A DNA stretch of 64,000 bases from Perlabentimonas sp034003245. Its GTDB lineage: Bacteria; Bacteroidota; Bacteroidia; Bacteroidales; Tenuifilaceae. Both the position numbers and the translations under genes were made by a program. Position 1 is the first letter of the stretch. Each line of letters begins with the position of its first letter. Location: the NCBI GenBank assembly GCA_034003245.1, contig JAVEYY010000012.1:1-64000 (forward strand), read 5' to 3'. The notes under the pieces were generated by a model that worked only from the letters and a program-made list of their open reading frames with translations, was not told where the DNA came from and searched no databases. Positions 9,811 to 17,803 of the stretch are shown here, one piece after another.

Positions 9811-10194
9811 AAAAAAACCTACAACACCTTGCCTTGGTTTCTGGGCAAGGGAAAAACATCTGCAACTGCCTTGCCTGAGGTTGTAGGCAAGGGAAAAACA
9901 CCTGCAACTGCCTTGCCTGAGTTTCTGGCAAGGAAAAAACACCTGCAACTGTCATGCCTGAGGTTGTAGGCAAGGAAAAAACATATGCAACTGCCATGCC
10001 TACGATCAGATTCATCGAAAACAACCCCTGCAATGCCATGCCCACGACCAGATTCATCGAAAACAACCCCTACAATGCCATGCCTGAGTTTTTAAACGCC
10101 CATTGTAGCCCTACAATCCCTTGCCTGAGTTTTTAAATGCCCATTGTAGCCCTACAATCCCTTGCCTGAGTTTCTTTTCACCTCATTGTAGGGG
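9811..10194. repeat. Tandem array of ~41-bp hairpin-forming repeats, about nine units
   Basis: Units share a core (A-run, ACCTGCAACTGC, CTTGCCTGAGTTT) with period about 41 bp and no unique spacers. The first three carry an inner stem CCTTGCC/GGCAAGG (9827-9833 with 9844-9850; 9869-9876 with 9885-9892; 9911-9917 with 9927-9933). The last three lose it but gain an outer stem CTACAAT/ATTGTAG (10070-10077 with 10101-10108; 10111-10117 with 10143-10149; CCCTACAAT 10150-10158 with 10185-10193). Units five and six instead share GATTCATCGAAAACAACCCC. The frames through it give only repetitive low-complexity peptides, so it is treated as non-coding. Confidence 0.85.
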
Positions 10195-10817
10195 TCTTTT
10201 CAGTAAACTTTGCTAAGTGGGTTTATATATAATTTGGTTTTGCAAGAAAGACACTGTGCTGCCCTGTGTATCCCACTGCGAGACTCCGTGGAATCCCAAA
10301 AAACCTATTTCACAAAGGGCCACAAAGGGAGTATTTTTGAGATTTTATTACACTGCTTTCCGATTAATTTTTTGATAAACATCGGTAATCCCTATCAATT
10401 GTTGTGTCCCTACAGGACACTGACTTTTGGGGTCTAAATTTCTTCTACCGGTATTCTGTGCCTAACGGCACAGTCCCGTAGGGACTAAATATCGGTAGAA
10501 CAAATAGTAGAGATTTTTCTATTGTCCCGTTAGGCCCGCCTGCTGCGGGCAAGGACAAAACAAAAATTAGTCGGACAGTAGTAATTTTATTAATAAAATC
10601 ACGGTGTAACCCTGAGTACCCACCGCGAAACTCTGCGAAATCTATAAAAACCTGTTTCTGCATAAGTTTTTGGCAAGGGACAATCTCAGGGCTACAAGCT
10701 GCTCACTGCTCTGTGTTTGGGATAACTTTGGAAAAGATTTGTTTCTTTTCAAAATTAATATCCTTACCTTTATTTATACTAACATATCCAACATACTAAC
10801 TAAACCCAACAAATATT
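10195..10817. other. Non-coding region with degenerate dispersed repeats
   Basis: Continues the gene-free stretch 9603-10817. It contains fragments that look like decayed dispersed repeats: CACAAAGGGCCACAAAGGGA near 10311, the palindromic block 10404-10500, a nested hairpin TTGTCC..CCCGC/GCGGG..GGACAA near 10532-10559, and CGCGAAACTCTGCGAAATC near 10623. Short frames here are interrupted and show no protein-like composition. The promoter of the DUF3078 gene should lie near 10740-10775. Confidence 0.6.
10404..10500. repeat. Compound palindromic (REP-like) element
   Basis: A hairpin GTGTCC-CTACA-GGACAC (10404-10420) is followed by a larger structure. An outer stem TTCTACCGGTATT (10443-10455) pairs with AATATCGGTAGAA (10488-10500). 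It encloses CTGTGCC-TAAC-GGCACAG (10456-10473) and TCCC-GTA-GGGA (10474-10484), giving a cruciform or three-way junction. This layout is typical of dispersed intergenic repeats in this phylum (inference). Confidence 0.75.
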
Positions 10818-11762
10818 ATGAAGAGAACAATAGCTGTACTCGTGTCAGTTATGCTGGTGATTGGCATTTTGAGCCCGCTGACCGCTCAGGTTACCGAAGC
10901 GGAAGGCAAGCTAAAAGAGCACAAGGCCGATACCCTTAGGGGATGGAAAACAGGCGGGGTGGCTGGCGCAAATCTGGCGCAAACCGCGCTTATTAACTGG
11001 GCTGCTGGAGGTGAGAAATCATTTGCTATTAATGGAATCTTTAGCCTGTTTGCCAACTACAAAAAGGGTAAAATAACCTGGGATAACTCCCTCGATCTGG
11101 GTTATGGCCTACTGAAACAGGGTGAAGTCGATTTCAAGAAAACCGACGATAAGGTTGACATCCTCTCTAAGTTTGGCCGCGAAGCCTACAAGAACCTCTA
11201 CTATGCAGGGTTATTCAACTTTAAATCACAGATGACTCCCGGGTACAATTATCTATCGGATGGCACACGCACCAAGATATCGGATGCCTTTGCGCCTGCT
11301 TACATAATTACGGCCATTGGGGTCGACTACAAGCCCAACAACTATCTCAGCATCTTTGCCGCTCCGCTGACTGGAAAGATCACACTGGTTACCGACGAAG
11401 TACTCTCCAATGCAGGTGCCTTTGGGGTAGAGCCTGGAAAGAGTAACAACAGCGAGTTTGGGGGTTACATGCGATTTATATTCACCAAAAACGATTTTAA
11501 GAGCGAGTTTATGAAGAACGTATCCATAACCTCAAAGCTCGACTTATTTTCGAACTACCTGAAAGATCCGCAGAACATTGTGGTGAACTGGGAAAACCTT
11601 ATCGCTCTTAAGGTGAATAAGTTCATCAACGTAAATCTAAGTACTCATCTAATTTATGATGATAAGATAAAGATTGCCAAGGAGGTTGATGGGGTAGTTG
11701 AGGAGGCACCTAGGGTACAGTTTAAGGAGATTTTTGGCGTAGGTGTTTCGTTTAAATTCTAA
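10818..11762 (+). CDS. DUF3078 family outer-membrane beta-barrel-like protein
   Basis: 314 residues with a signal peptide (1 to about 24, ending LTAQ) and the DUF3078 pattern GWKTGGVAGANLAQTALINW, then alternating amphipathic strands to a C-terminal aromatic (GVSVSFKF-like end), as in small outer-membrane barrels. Its function is unknown. It stands alone on the plus strand with 159 bp before mscL. The 3' flank (about 11790-11815) contains a CACGGAGGCACAGAGACAC sequence that resembles a dispersed repeat. Confidence 0.88.
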   Translation: MKRTIAVLVSVMLVIGILSPLTAQVTEAEGKLKEHKADTLRGWKTGGVAGANLAQTALINWAAGGEKSFAINGIFSLFANYKKGKITWDNSLDLGYGLLKQGEVDFKKTDDKVDILSKFGREAYKNLYYAGLFNFKSQMTPGYNYLSDGTRTKISDAFAPAYIITAIGVDYKPNNYLSIFAAPLTGKITLVTDEVLSNAGAFGVEPGKSNNSEFGGYMRFIFTKNDFKSEFMKNVSITSKLDLFSNYLKDPQNIVVNWENLIALKVNKFINVNLSTHLIYDDKIKIAKEVDGVVEEAPRVQFKEIFGVGVSFKF

Positions 11763-11921
11763 GCGAATTAACTCTGCGTGGAAGATTTAACACGGAGGCA
11801 CAGAGACACAGTGATTCTCTATTATGCAGCAACTTGACCAAAGGCGAACGAAACAAAACTGCAGAAAACACAAAACATACACGAATCGTTTTACATCCAA
11901 CTTACATAAACTTTAAAAGCT

Positions 11922-12320
11922 ATGGGAATAGTAAAGGAGTTCAAAACATTTGCCATGAAGGGCAATGTTGTAGATATGGCCGTGGGTATTATTATTGGCG
12001 CTGCCTTCGGTAAAATAGTAACATCGGTAGTGAACGATATCATAATGCCGCCCATTGGACTGCTCATTGGGGGTGTAGATTTTAAGGACTTAAGAGTAGT
12101 TATCAAGGAAGCAGCCGAGGGTATGCCGGCCGTAACCCTGAACTACGGAAACTTTTTACAGGTGGTTTTCGATTTTCTGATCGTGGCCTTTGCCGTGTTT
12201 ATGCTGATAAAGGCGCTTAACATGGCCAAACGCAAGAAGGAGGAGGCGCCAGCGCCACCACCTGCGCCAAGCAAACAGGAGGTTTTGCTCACCGAAATTC
12301 GTGATCTACTGAAGAAGTAG
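11922..12320 (+). CDS. mscL: Large-conductance mechanosensitive channel MscL
   Basis: 132 residues, the usual MscL length. The N-terminal helix (MGIVKEFKTFAMKGNVVDMAVG) runs into TM1 (GIIIGAAFGKIVTSVVNDIIMPP), the most conserved part of the family. TM2 is FDFLIVAFAVFMLIKAL (about residues 85-101), followed by a charged C-terminal helix with an Ala/Pro-rich linker. It forms a homopentameric inner-membrane valve that opens on membrane stretch in hypo-osmotic shock. It has its own strong terminator. Confidence 0.97.
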   Translation: MGIVKEFKTFAMKGNVVDMAVGIIIGAAFGKIVTSVVNDIIMPPIGLLIGGVDFKDLRVVIKEAAEGMPAVTLNYGNFLQVVFDFLIVAFAVFMLIKALNMAKRKKEEAPAPPPAPSKQEVLLTEIRDLLKK

Positions 12321-12359
12321 TCATAAAAAAACCAGCGCGTGGCGCTGGTTTTTTTATGA
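12321..12359. terminator. Bidirectional rho-independent terminator of mscL and the acyl-CoA dehydrogenase operon
   Basis: A perfect 18-bp inverted repeat (TCATAAAAAAACCAGCGC, 3-nt loop, then its complement at 12342-12359). The GC-rich core is flanked by A7 and T7, so it works in both directions between two convergent genes. Confidence 0.95.
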
Positions 12360-12372
12360 TCTGATGTAAGAG

Positions 12373-14148
12373 TTAGAATTTATATTCGTTCTCCTCGATT
12401 AATGTATTGGCAATGTTTCGGCGCGCGTTCATCACATTAACCCCCTCAACGCGGGTTAGGGTTTTAACCGCTTTTACCAGCTTCTCGGCCTCTTCGCCCT
12501 CGATGCTGGAGTAAATGGCATCCTTAGCATTCTTGCGTAGGATACTTGCAGCATCGTAAATAAATACATCAAGCATATCCCTGTAAACCTGCTTAGTGCC
12601 ATTGATCGACTCCAACTTCTCGATTCTTAGCGCCATCGATTCGGCCTCGTAAAGTTCCATAATCATATTCGACAGGTTGTTTACCACCTCCTGCTCCTGC
12701 ATAAATTTCTTACCTAGAGCCTGAGTTGTGCTCTGAATGGTTAGCATAATCGCTTTCTTGAAATTGCTTATATACCTATGCTTCTGCTCAAAGTAACTCT
12801 CGCCTGCCTTCGCATTATCGGAAATACTGTCGAGGTTGTTATGAATCTCTTCAGCTATCTCAAACAGGTTGTACTCACCCTTCATGGCGCGCTTGGTAGC
12901 GGCCTCAACAACTAACAGGCGGTTAATCTCGTTGGTTCCCTCAAATATCCTGTTAATTCTGGAATCGCGGTAACCACGGTCGATATTCATCTCGGCCGAG
13001 TAGCCCATACCACCATGAATCTGAACGCCCTCGTCAACCACGTAGTCGAGCATTTCCGAACCCCAAACCTTAAGGATTGCATCCTCTACAGCATAATGGC
13101 TAATGCCATCGATGGCGGCGCGCCCCTGATCGCATCCCTCCGACTTGTACTTGTTGATAAGGATATCAACATCCTTGCTAACACGGTAAATGGCCGACTC
13201 GTGGGCAAAGGTTTTAATGGTCATCTGAGCCAACTTGTGCTTAATGGCGCCAAATGTAGAGATAAGCGTATTGAACTGCTTACGCTCGTTGGCGTAGCGA
13301 ACGGCATCGGTAATGGTTTGCTTGGCTGCGCCAATTACGTTAGCGCCAAGCTTCATACGTCCCATGTGCAGGATGCTTAGCGCAATACGGAAACCCTCAC
13401 CGCGCGCGCCAATCATATTCTCAACGGGAACCTTAACATCATTATAGTAAATCTGAGTTGTCGACGATCCCTTAATACCCATCTTATGCTCATCGGGGCC
13501 AATAACCACGCCTGGCCATGTACTTTCAACTATAAAAGCGCTTAAAATTCTATCGTTGTCAATCTTGGCAAAAACTACTTGAGTATCGGCAAACCCGCCG
13601 TTAGTGATCCACATCTTTTGGCCATTCAGGATGTAGTGTTTTCCATCCTCGCTAAGCTTAGCAGTGGTTTTTCCAGAGTTTGCATCGCTACCTGCTCCGG
13701 GCTCAGTTAAGCAGTAAGCACCAATAAGTTCACCTGTAGCCAAGCGCGACACGTAATTCTGCCTCTGCTCCTCGTTGCCATAGTACATAATGGGCATTGT
13801 TCCAATTCCGCAGTGGCACATGTACGCAACTGAGAACGAGTAGCCAGCACCAGTAGTTTCGGCAACCAGCATCTGGGTTACAAAATCCTGCCCAAAACCG
13901 TTGTACTGCTCGGGAACGGCAATGCCCAGCATGCCCAACTCGCCGGCCTTGTGAAGGATACCCTTCATAAGCTCGCGGTCGCCCTTATCAATTTTATCAA
14001 GATTTGGAAGAACTTCGGCCTCCATAAAATCGCGGCAGGTTTGAGCAATCATGCGCTGCTCCTCATTAAACTCCTCGGGGATAAATATATCCTTTGCGTC
14101 AACATCTTTAACAAGAAATTCGCCGCTTTTCAGATTAACTGTTTCCAT
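12373..14148 (-). CDS. Acyl-CoA dehydrogenase
   Basis: 591 residues, longer than the ~380-residue short-chain enzymes; it has the classic fold plus a C-terminal helical extension (from about residue 420). The FAD/acyl-CoA signature lies in AYCLTEPGAGSDANSGKTTA, followed by WITNGGFADTQVVFAK and, further on, the family motif QIHGGMGYSAEMNIDRGYRDSR-like segment. It oxidises acyl-CoA to 2-enoyl-CoA with FAD and passes electrons to ETF. It is the last gene of the etfB-etfA-membrane Fe-S-CCG operon, so electrons probably continue to menaquinone. Chain-length preference cannot be told. Confidence 0.95.
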   Translation of the reverse strand: METVNLKSGEFLVKDVDAKDIFIPEEFNEEQRMIAQTCRDFMEAEVLPNLDKIDKGDRELMKGILHKAGELGMLGIAVPEQYNGFGQDFVTQMLVAETTGAGYSFSVAYMCHCGIGTMPIMYYGNEEQRQNYVSRLATGELIGAYCLTEPGAGSDANSGKTTAKLSEDGKHYILNGQKMWITNGGFADTQVVFAKIDNDRILSAFIVESTWPGVVIGPDEHKMGIKGSSTTQIYYNDVKVPVENMIGARGEGFRIALSILHMGRMKLGANVIGAAKQTITDAVRYANERKQFNTLISTFGAIKHKLAQMTIKTFAHESAIYRVSKDVDILINKYKSEGCDQGRAAIDGISHYAVEDAILKVWGSEMLDYVVDEGVQIHGGMGYSAEMNIDRGYRDSRINRIFEGTNEINRLLVVEAATKRAMKGEYNLFEIAEEIHNNLDSISDNAKAGESYFEQKHRYISNFKKAIMLTIQSTTQALGKKFMQEQEVVNNLSNMIMELYEAESMALRIEKLESINGTKQVYRDMLDVFIYDAASILRKNAKDAIYSSIEGEEAEKLVKAVKTLTRVEGVNVMNARRNIANTLIEENEYKF

Positions 14149-14185
14149 TTTAAAAAGTGATTATAGTTAGATTTGTTCCAGTTGA

Positions 14186-14980
14186 TTAAATGCCTAACGA
14201 AATGGTTATTAGCTCAGCAATATCGTAGTTTTTCATCTCCTCCTCCTTGTTCTTGTACTTTATACCGTCGGTCATCATGGTCATGCAGAAGGGGCACGAT
14301 GTAGCAATTATGCTGGCGTTAGTTTTAATGGCATCCTCGGTGCGCTCAAGGAAAACCTCCTTGTTTCCTTTTTCGGCCTCCTTAAACATTTGGCCTCCTC
14401 CAGCACCACAGCATAGGGCAAAACTCTTACTGCGCTCCATCTCAATGAGATTTGTGGTGATAGATCTAAGAACCCTTCGGGGCTCATCGTAAATATTGTT
14501 GGCACGACCCAGGTAGCAAGGATCGTGAAAAGTTATCCGATCGTTAGCAAACTTGCTTAAATCCAGCTTAAGCGTGCCATCGGCTATATGCTTGTCGATA
14601 AACTCAACGTAGTTTATCACCTCGTAAACGCCACCTAAATCGGGATACTCGTTCTTAAAGATATTGTAGCAGTGCGGGCAGATGGTAATAATCTTGGTAA
14701 CCTCGTACAACTTAAATATCTCAATATTCTGCATGGCCTGCATCTGGTACAGCATCTCGTTGCCAGCACGACGAGCGGGATCGCCCGTGCAGGTTTCCTC
14801 CTTCCCAAGTACTGCGAAGCTCACGTTGAGGTGGGTAAGGATTTTGGCAAAAGCTCGGGCTACCTTCTTGTACCTGTCGTCGTAGGCTCCGGCGCAACCA
14901 ACCCAGAAAAGGTACTCGGGTTTCTCCCCTCTGGCAAAAAGGTCGGCCATAACGGGCACTTCAATCTTAACAGTTTCCAT
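14186..14980 (-). CDS. CCG-domain (HdrB/HdrD-like) Fe-S protein
   Basis: 264 residues with two cysteine-rich CCG domains. The first contains FWVGCAGAYDDRY and later ITICPHCYNIFKNEYP; the second contains FHDPCYLGR, LCCGAGGGQMF and ATSCPFCMTMM. Such domains bind a noncubane 4Fe-4S cluster and form the electron-transfer core of heterodisulfide-reductase-like enzymes. In the ETF:menaquinone oxidoreductases of anaerobes this module is fused to the membrane/ferredoxin half; here it is a separate gene directly after that half. It probably completes the complex that takes electrons from EtfAB. It is separated from the upstream gene by a 111-bp palindromic element. Confidence 0.9.
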   Translation of the reverse strand: METVKIEVPVMADLFARGEKPEYLFWVGCAGAYDDRYKKVARAFAKILTHLNVSFAVLGKEETCTGDPARRAGNEMLYQMQAMQNIEIFKLYEVTKIITICPHCYNIFKNEYPDLGGVYEVINYVEFIDKHIADGTLKLDLSKFANDRITFHDPCYLGRANNIYDEPRRVLRSITTNLIEMERSKSFALCCGAGGGQMFKEAEKGNKEVFLERTEDAIKTNASIIATSCPFCMTMMTDGIKYKNKEEEMKNYDIAELITISLGI

Positions 14981-14999
14981 ATTTCATTAAATATTAGGT

Positions 15000-15110
15000 T
15001 CGTCATTGCGAGCCTGTCTGCCGACAGGCAGGTGTACTTTGCGAAGCAATCTTTTCAATGTTTTTAAAAAGTTTGCTTCATCCGCCAGCTGGCGGATGAA
15101 GCAATGACGA
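15000..15110. repeat. Palindromic dispersed element inside the etf operon
   Basis: Ends are a perfect 10-bp inverted repeat, TCGTCATTGC (15000-15009) and GCAATGACGA (15101-15110). Inside are CCTGTCTGCCGACAGGCAGG-like and CTTCATCCGCCAGCTGGCGGATGAAG palindromes, and a GCGAAGCAATC box. GTCATTGCGAG...GCGAAGCAATC is a sequence type I recognise as a dispersed intergenic repeat in several bacterial phyla. The element abuts the stop codon of the membrane Fe-S gene and fills nearly all of the 130-bp gap. Confidence 0.85.
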
Positions 15111-16430
15111 TTAAAATTTATTCATCTCCAAATTCTCAGCCCACACAAGCCTGTCCTCGGGCGAGTACTGCCAGGGTGCTCCGTTGTTCTCGATATTGCT
15201 GAATGTTGCCTTCAGCTCACCTGGAGCCGAACCTTCCTCCATCACCAGGTAACGGCGCATATCGACTATCAACTTAGGATGATCAATGTTTATCGGACAC
15301 TCCTGCGCGCAAGCGTTGCACGTTGTACAAGCCCATAGTTCCTCTTCGCTGATGTAATCGCGGATAAGCGATTTGCCATCGCTGTACTCCTTGCCCTGCT
15401 TCAGCAGGCCATTGCGCTTCTCCTTCATGCGTGCACGCAAATCCATCATAATCTTTCGGGGCGATAATTTCTTTCCGGTGATATTTGCGGGGCAAACCGA
15501 GGTACATCGTCCACACTCGGTGCAGGCCAGTGAGTCGAGATAGTTTTTCCATGTAACATCATTGGCATCGAGAACGCCAAAACGCTCAACGGGAGCGTCG
15601 GCAGGTGCTGCTGCATATGCTGTTTCGGGATTCATCATCAGCTTTACCTCACGGGTTACGCTATCCATGTTGGGTAGCTTGCCCAGCGGCTCGAGCCGCG
15701 ACAGGAAGACGTTTGGCACCGACATAAACACATGGAAATGCTTTGAGTATGGCAGCAGGTTAGCGAACACAAAAATCAGTAGGATATGCGACCACCAGTA
15801 TATTTCATGATGAACATGTACTGTGCTAAGCGACATATCACCAAAAAGCGTAGCTATGAATTTGCCCACTGGGAATACACCATGAATATCGGCATTTGCC
15901 AATGTTTGATGTGCAACGTAGCTGGCGTTCATGCCCAAAAGCGAAACCATTAGCAGCAGAATAATGGTAAGCGCCACATTGGCATCGAGGTGCGAGATAT
16001 GCTTCATCTCAATCCCCTCAAAGCGCTTAACGTGGATAAATAGCCTGCGGCCAAGGAATACAAGGATTGCTATAAGGATAATAAAGGCGAAAATATCACC
16101 TGAGGCCATCAGAAAGTCGTAAAACCATCCAAAAACCTTGAGCGAGCGCTCAATGCCAAAAAGGCCATCGATCACCATCTCGATACTTCCAACGAGGATC
16201 ACCAAAAATCCCCAGAAAACCAAAGCGTGCATTATGCCGGTGAAGGGTTTACGGAACATCTTGGTTTGGCCAATGGCCACTTTCATCATCAGGCTAAAGC
16301 GCTTAGCAAAATCGCCTACAGGGAAATCGGGACGGGTAAACTTAAAAACTTTAAAGTACCGTATAGCGGTGTAGGCAAAAACTCCTAGCGTAACCAGCAG
16401 CGCAAGGGCGAAGAGCAGTTGTTTTATCAT
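15111..16430 (-). CDS. Membrane Fe-S oxidoreductase: NarI-like cytochrome domain plus 2x4Fe-4S ferredoxin domain
   Basis: 439 residues. The N-terminal half has five to six membrane helices (for example QLLFALALLVTLGVFAY, GIMHALVFWGFLVILVGSIE, IFAFIILIAILVFLG, ALTIILLLMVSLLGMN, HILLIFVFANLLPYSKHFH) with His residues placed for haem as in NarI-type subunits. The C-terminal half has two 4Fe-4S motifs, CTECGRCTSVCP and CTTCNACAQECP (about residues 301-385). Together with the CCG protein downstream it forms a two-gene version of the ETF:(mena)quinone oxidoreductase known as one polypeptide in Syntrophomonas-type anaerobes (family knowledge; the assignment is inference). It links EtfAB to the quinone pool at the inner membrane. 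Confidence 0.9.
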   Translation of the reverse strand: MIKQLLFALALLVTLGVFAYTAIRYFKVFKFTRPDFPVGDFAKRFSLMMKVAIGQTKMFRKPFTGIMHALVFWGFLVILVGSIEMVIDGLFGIERSLKVFGWFYDFLMASGDIFAFIILIAILVFLGRRLFIHVKRFEGIEMKHISHLDANVALTIILLLMVSLLGMNASYVAHQTLANADIHGVFPVGKFIATLFGDMSLSTVHVHHEIYWWSHILLIFVFANLLPYSKHFHVFMSVPNVFLSRLEPLGKLPNMDSVTREVKLMMNPETAYAAAPADAPVERFGVLDANDVTWKNYLDSLACTECGRCTSVCPANITGKKLSPRKIMMDLRARMKEKRNGLLKQGKEYSDGKSLIRDYISEEELWACTTCNACAQECPINIDHPKLIVDMRRYLVMEEGSAPGELKATFSNIENNGAPWQYSPEDRLVWAENLEMNKF

Positions 16431-16465
16431 ATCGTATATTTTAAAAACTAACTTAAAAACAATAT

Positions 16466-16646
16466 AAAATGTAAAACTTTGAATGTAAAATGTAAAAGGG
16501 AAATTGTAACACTTGATATCTTTTTACGCGTTCCCTTTTGCAGTGTTGGTGTTTTTTATAGCCATTTGCCTTTCCTCCAGAGCGTAAATTCTTGAGCTAT
16601 CCGATATACCCAAGAGTTTTACATTTAGAGTTTTACATTTTACATT
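16466..16646. repeat. AT-rich inverted-repeat element between etfA and the membrane Fe-S gene
   Basis: AATGTAAAATGTAAAA (16482-16497) is perfectly complementary to TTTTACATTTTACATT (16631-16646), and AAAATGTAAAACT (16466-16478) to AGTTTTACATTTT (16629-16641). Inside, AAAAGGGAA (16494-16502) pairs with TTCCCTTTT (16531-16539). The arms are short tandem ATGTAAA units. It fills the 248-bp gap between two co-directional operon genes and holds no open frame. Confidence 0.75.
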
Positions 16647-16678
16647 CTACATTTCATTATTTAAAGGAAGTAGGAACT

Positions 16679-17650
16679 CTACTTTCCCTTCGCCTCCTTC
16701 ACCGCCTCAACCAGCTTGGGAAGTACCTTAGCGGCATCGCCAACAATACCGTACTGGGCAGCCTCGAAAATGGGCGCATCCTTGTCGGTATTAATGGCCA
16801 CAATGAATTTCGATGAGCTAACACCCGCCAGGTGTTGAATCGCTCCAGAAATTCCTATGGCAAAGTACAGGTTTGGTGCAACAATTTTTCCGGTTTGTCC
16901 GGTATGCTCATCGTGGGGACGCCATCCCTCATCGGAAACTGGTCGTGAGCAAGCAGTTGCAGCACCCAACACATTGGCAAGTTCCAGAAGAGGAGCCCAG
17001 TTGTCGGGCGATTTCATACCACGACCACCCGATACCACAATCTCGGCATCGGTAAGTAACAGCTTTCCGGTTTGCTTCTGCACATCCTTCACCTTGGTTT
17101 TTACCATTCCAGCATCAACGCTTACCGATCCGGCCACGATTGTTGCCTGATTTGGGGTTTCGATTATATCGAATGAGTTCTGAGCAAGTGTAATGATTTT
17201 AACCTCCGATTTTAGCTCAACGTGTGCAAAGGCATTACCAGAATATGCCCTTTTATACACAACAAATGGAGTTGTACTCAGTGGCAACTTGCTTACGCCT
17301 GATCCTATTGCAGCCTTAAGCCTAACCGATAACCTTGGGGCTACCGATTTGCCAATGTTATTGTTGGCAATAACAATAACCTTTGCCCCTTCGTTTTGGG
17401 CAATCTCAGCAATTGCTGCAGTGTACGCTTGGCTATCGAAAATGCTTAGAGCGTCGTTATTCAGGTTGATTATCTTTTTTGCTCCGTAAGCGCCAAGCTT
17501 ATTAAGCTCATCGTCGGCCACATTGCCAATGGAAAGTGCAGTAGCTGAAGTGCCAAGCATTTCGGCAACCTTTGCAGCGTATGATACCAGCTCGAAGGAG
17601 AGCTTTTTGAATTTTCCTTCCCAATTCTCAGTGAAAACTAGTACTGACAT
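16679..17650 (-). CDS. etfA: Electron transfer flavoprotein subunit alpha
   Basis: 323 residues, the usual EtfA size. The C-terminal FAD domain carries the signature VSGGRGMKSPDNW (about residue 205), the PVSDEGWRPHDEHTGQTGKIV segment and LYFAIGISGAIQHLAGVSSSKFIVAINTDKDAP. With EtfB it forms the soluble heterodimer that collects electrons from acyl-CoA dehydrogenases. The gap to etfB is 153 bp and to the membrane Fe-S gene 248 bp, large for an operon but with all genes on one strand and functionally matched. Confidence 0.97.
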   Translation of the reverse strand: MSVLVFTENWEGKFKKLSFELVSYAAKVAEMLGTSATALSIGNVADDELNKLGAYGAKKIINLNNDALSIFDSQAYTAAIAEIAQNEGAKVIVIANNNIGKSVAPRLSVRLKAAIGSGVSKLPLSTTPFVVYKRAYSGNAFAHVELKSEVKIITLAQNSFDIIETPNQATIVAGSVSVDAGMVKTKVKDVQKQTGKLLLTDAEIVVSGGRGMKSPDNWAPLLELANVLGAATACSRPVSDEGWRPHDEHTGQTGKIVAPNLYFAIGISGAIQHLAGVSSSKFIVAINTDKDAPIFEAAQYGIVGDAAKVLPKLVEAVKEAKGK

Positions 17651-17803
17651 ATCTAATTCGTTTTTATTATCAATTTATGTTTGATTTTAGAATGTTGATT
17701 AACGGTTGAGTATCTCTTTACTTTGAACTTTTGCAATCAGATCAATTCAAGAACCGCATTTCGTTAATCAAAATTCAATATTCATGTAGTTGGGCTATTC
17801 TAA

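Noticed and set aside
9803..10136. Repeat proteins encoded by the open frames through the array on both strands
   Set aside because: The frames follow the ~41-bp repeat and give low-complexity peptides; the conserved feature is base pairing, not the reading frame.
9811..10194. CRISPR array
   Set aside because: Units are contiguous with no unique spacers between them, they diverge along the array, and no cas genes are near.
10670..10939. Small plus-strand gene overlapping the DUF3078 start
   Set aside because: It runs in another frame into the well-supported DUF3078 gene and has no family-like sequence.
13951..14160. Plus-strand frame over the start of the acyl-CoA dehydrogenase
   Set aside because: Antisense shadow of a strongly supported gene.
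16431..16678. Riboswitch or small gene in the etfA-membrane Fe-S gap
   Set aside because: The region is explained by short inverted-repeat units and lacks any recognisable aptamer or open frame.
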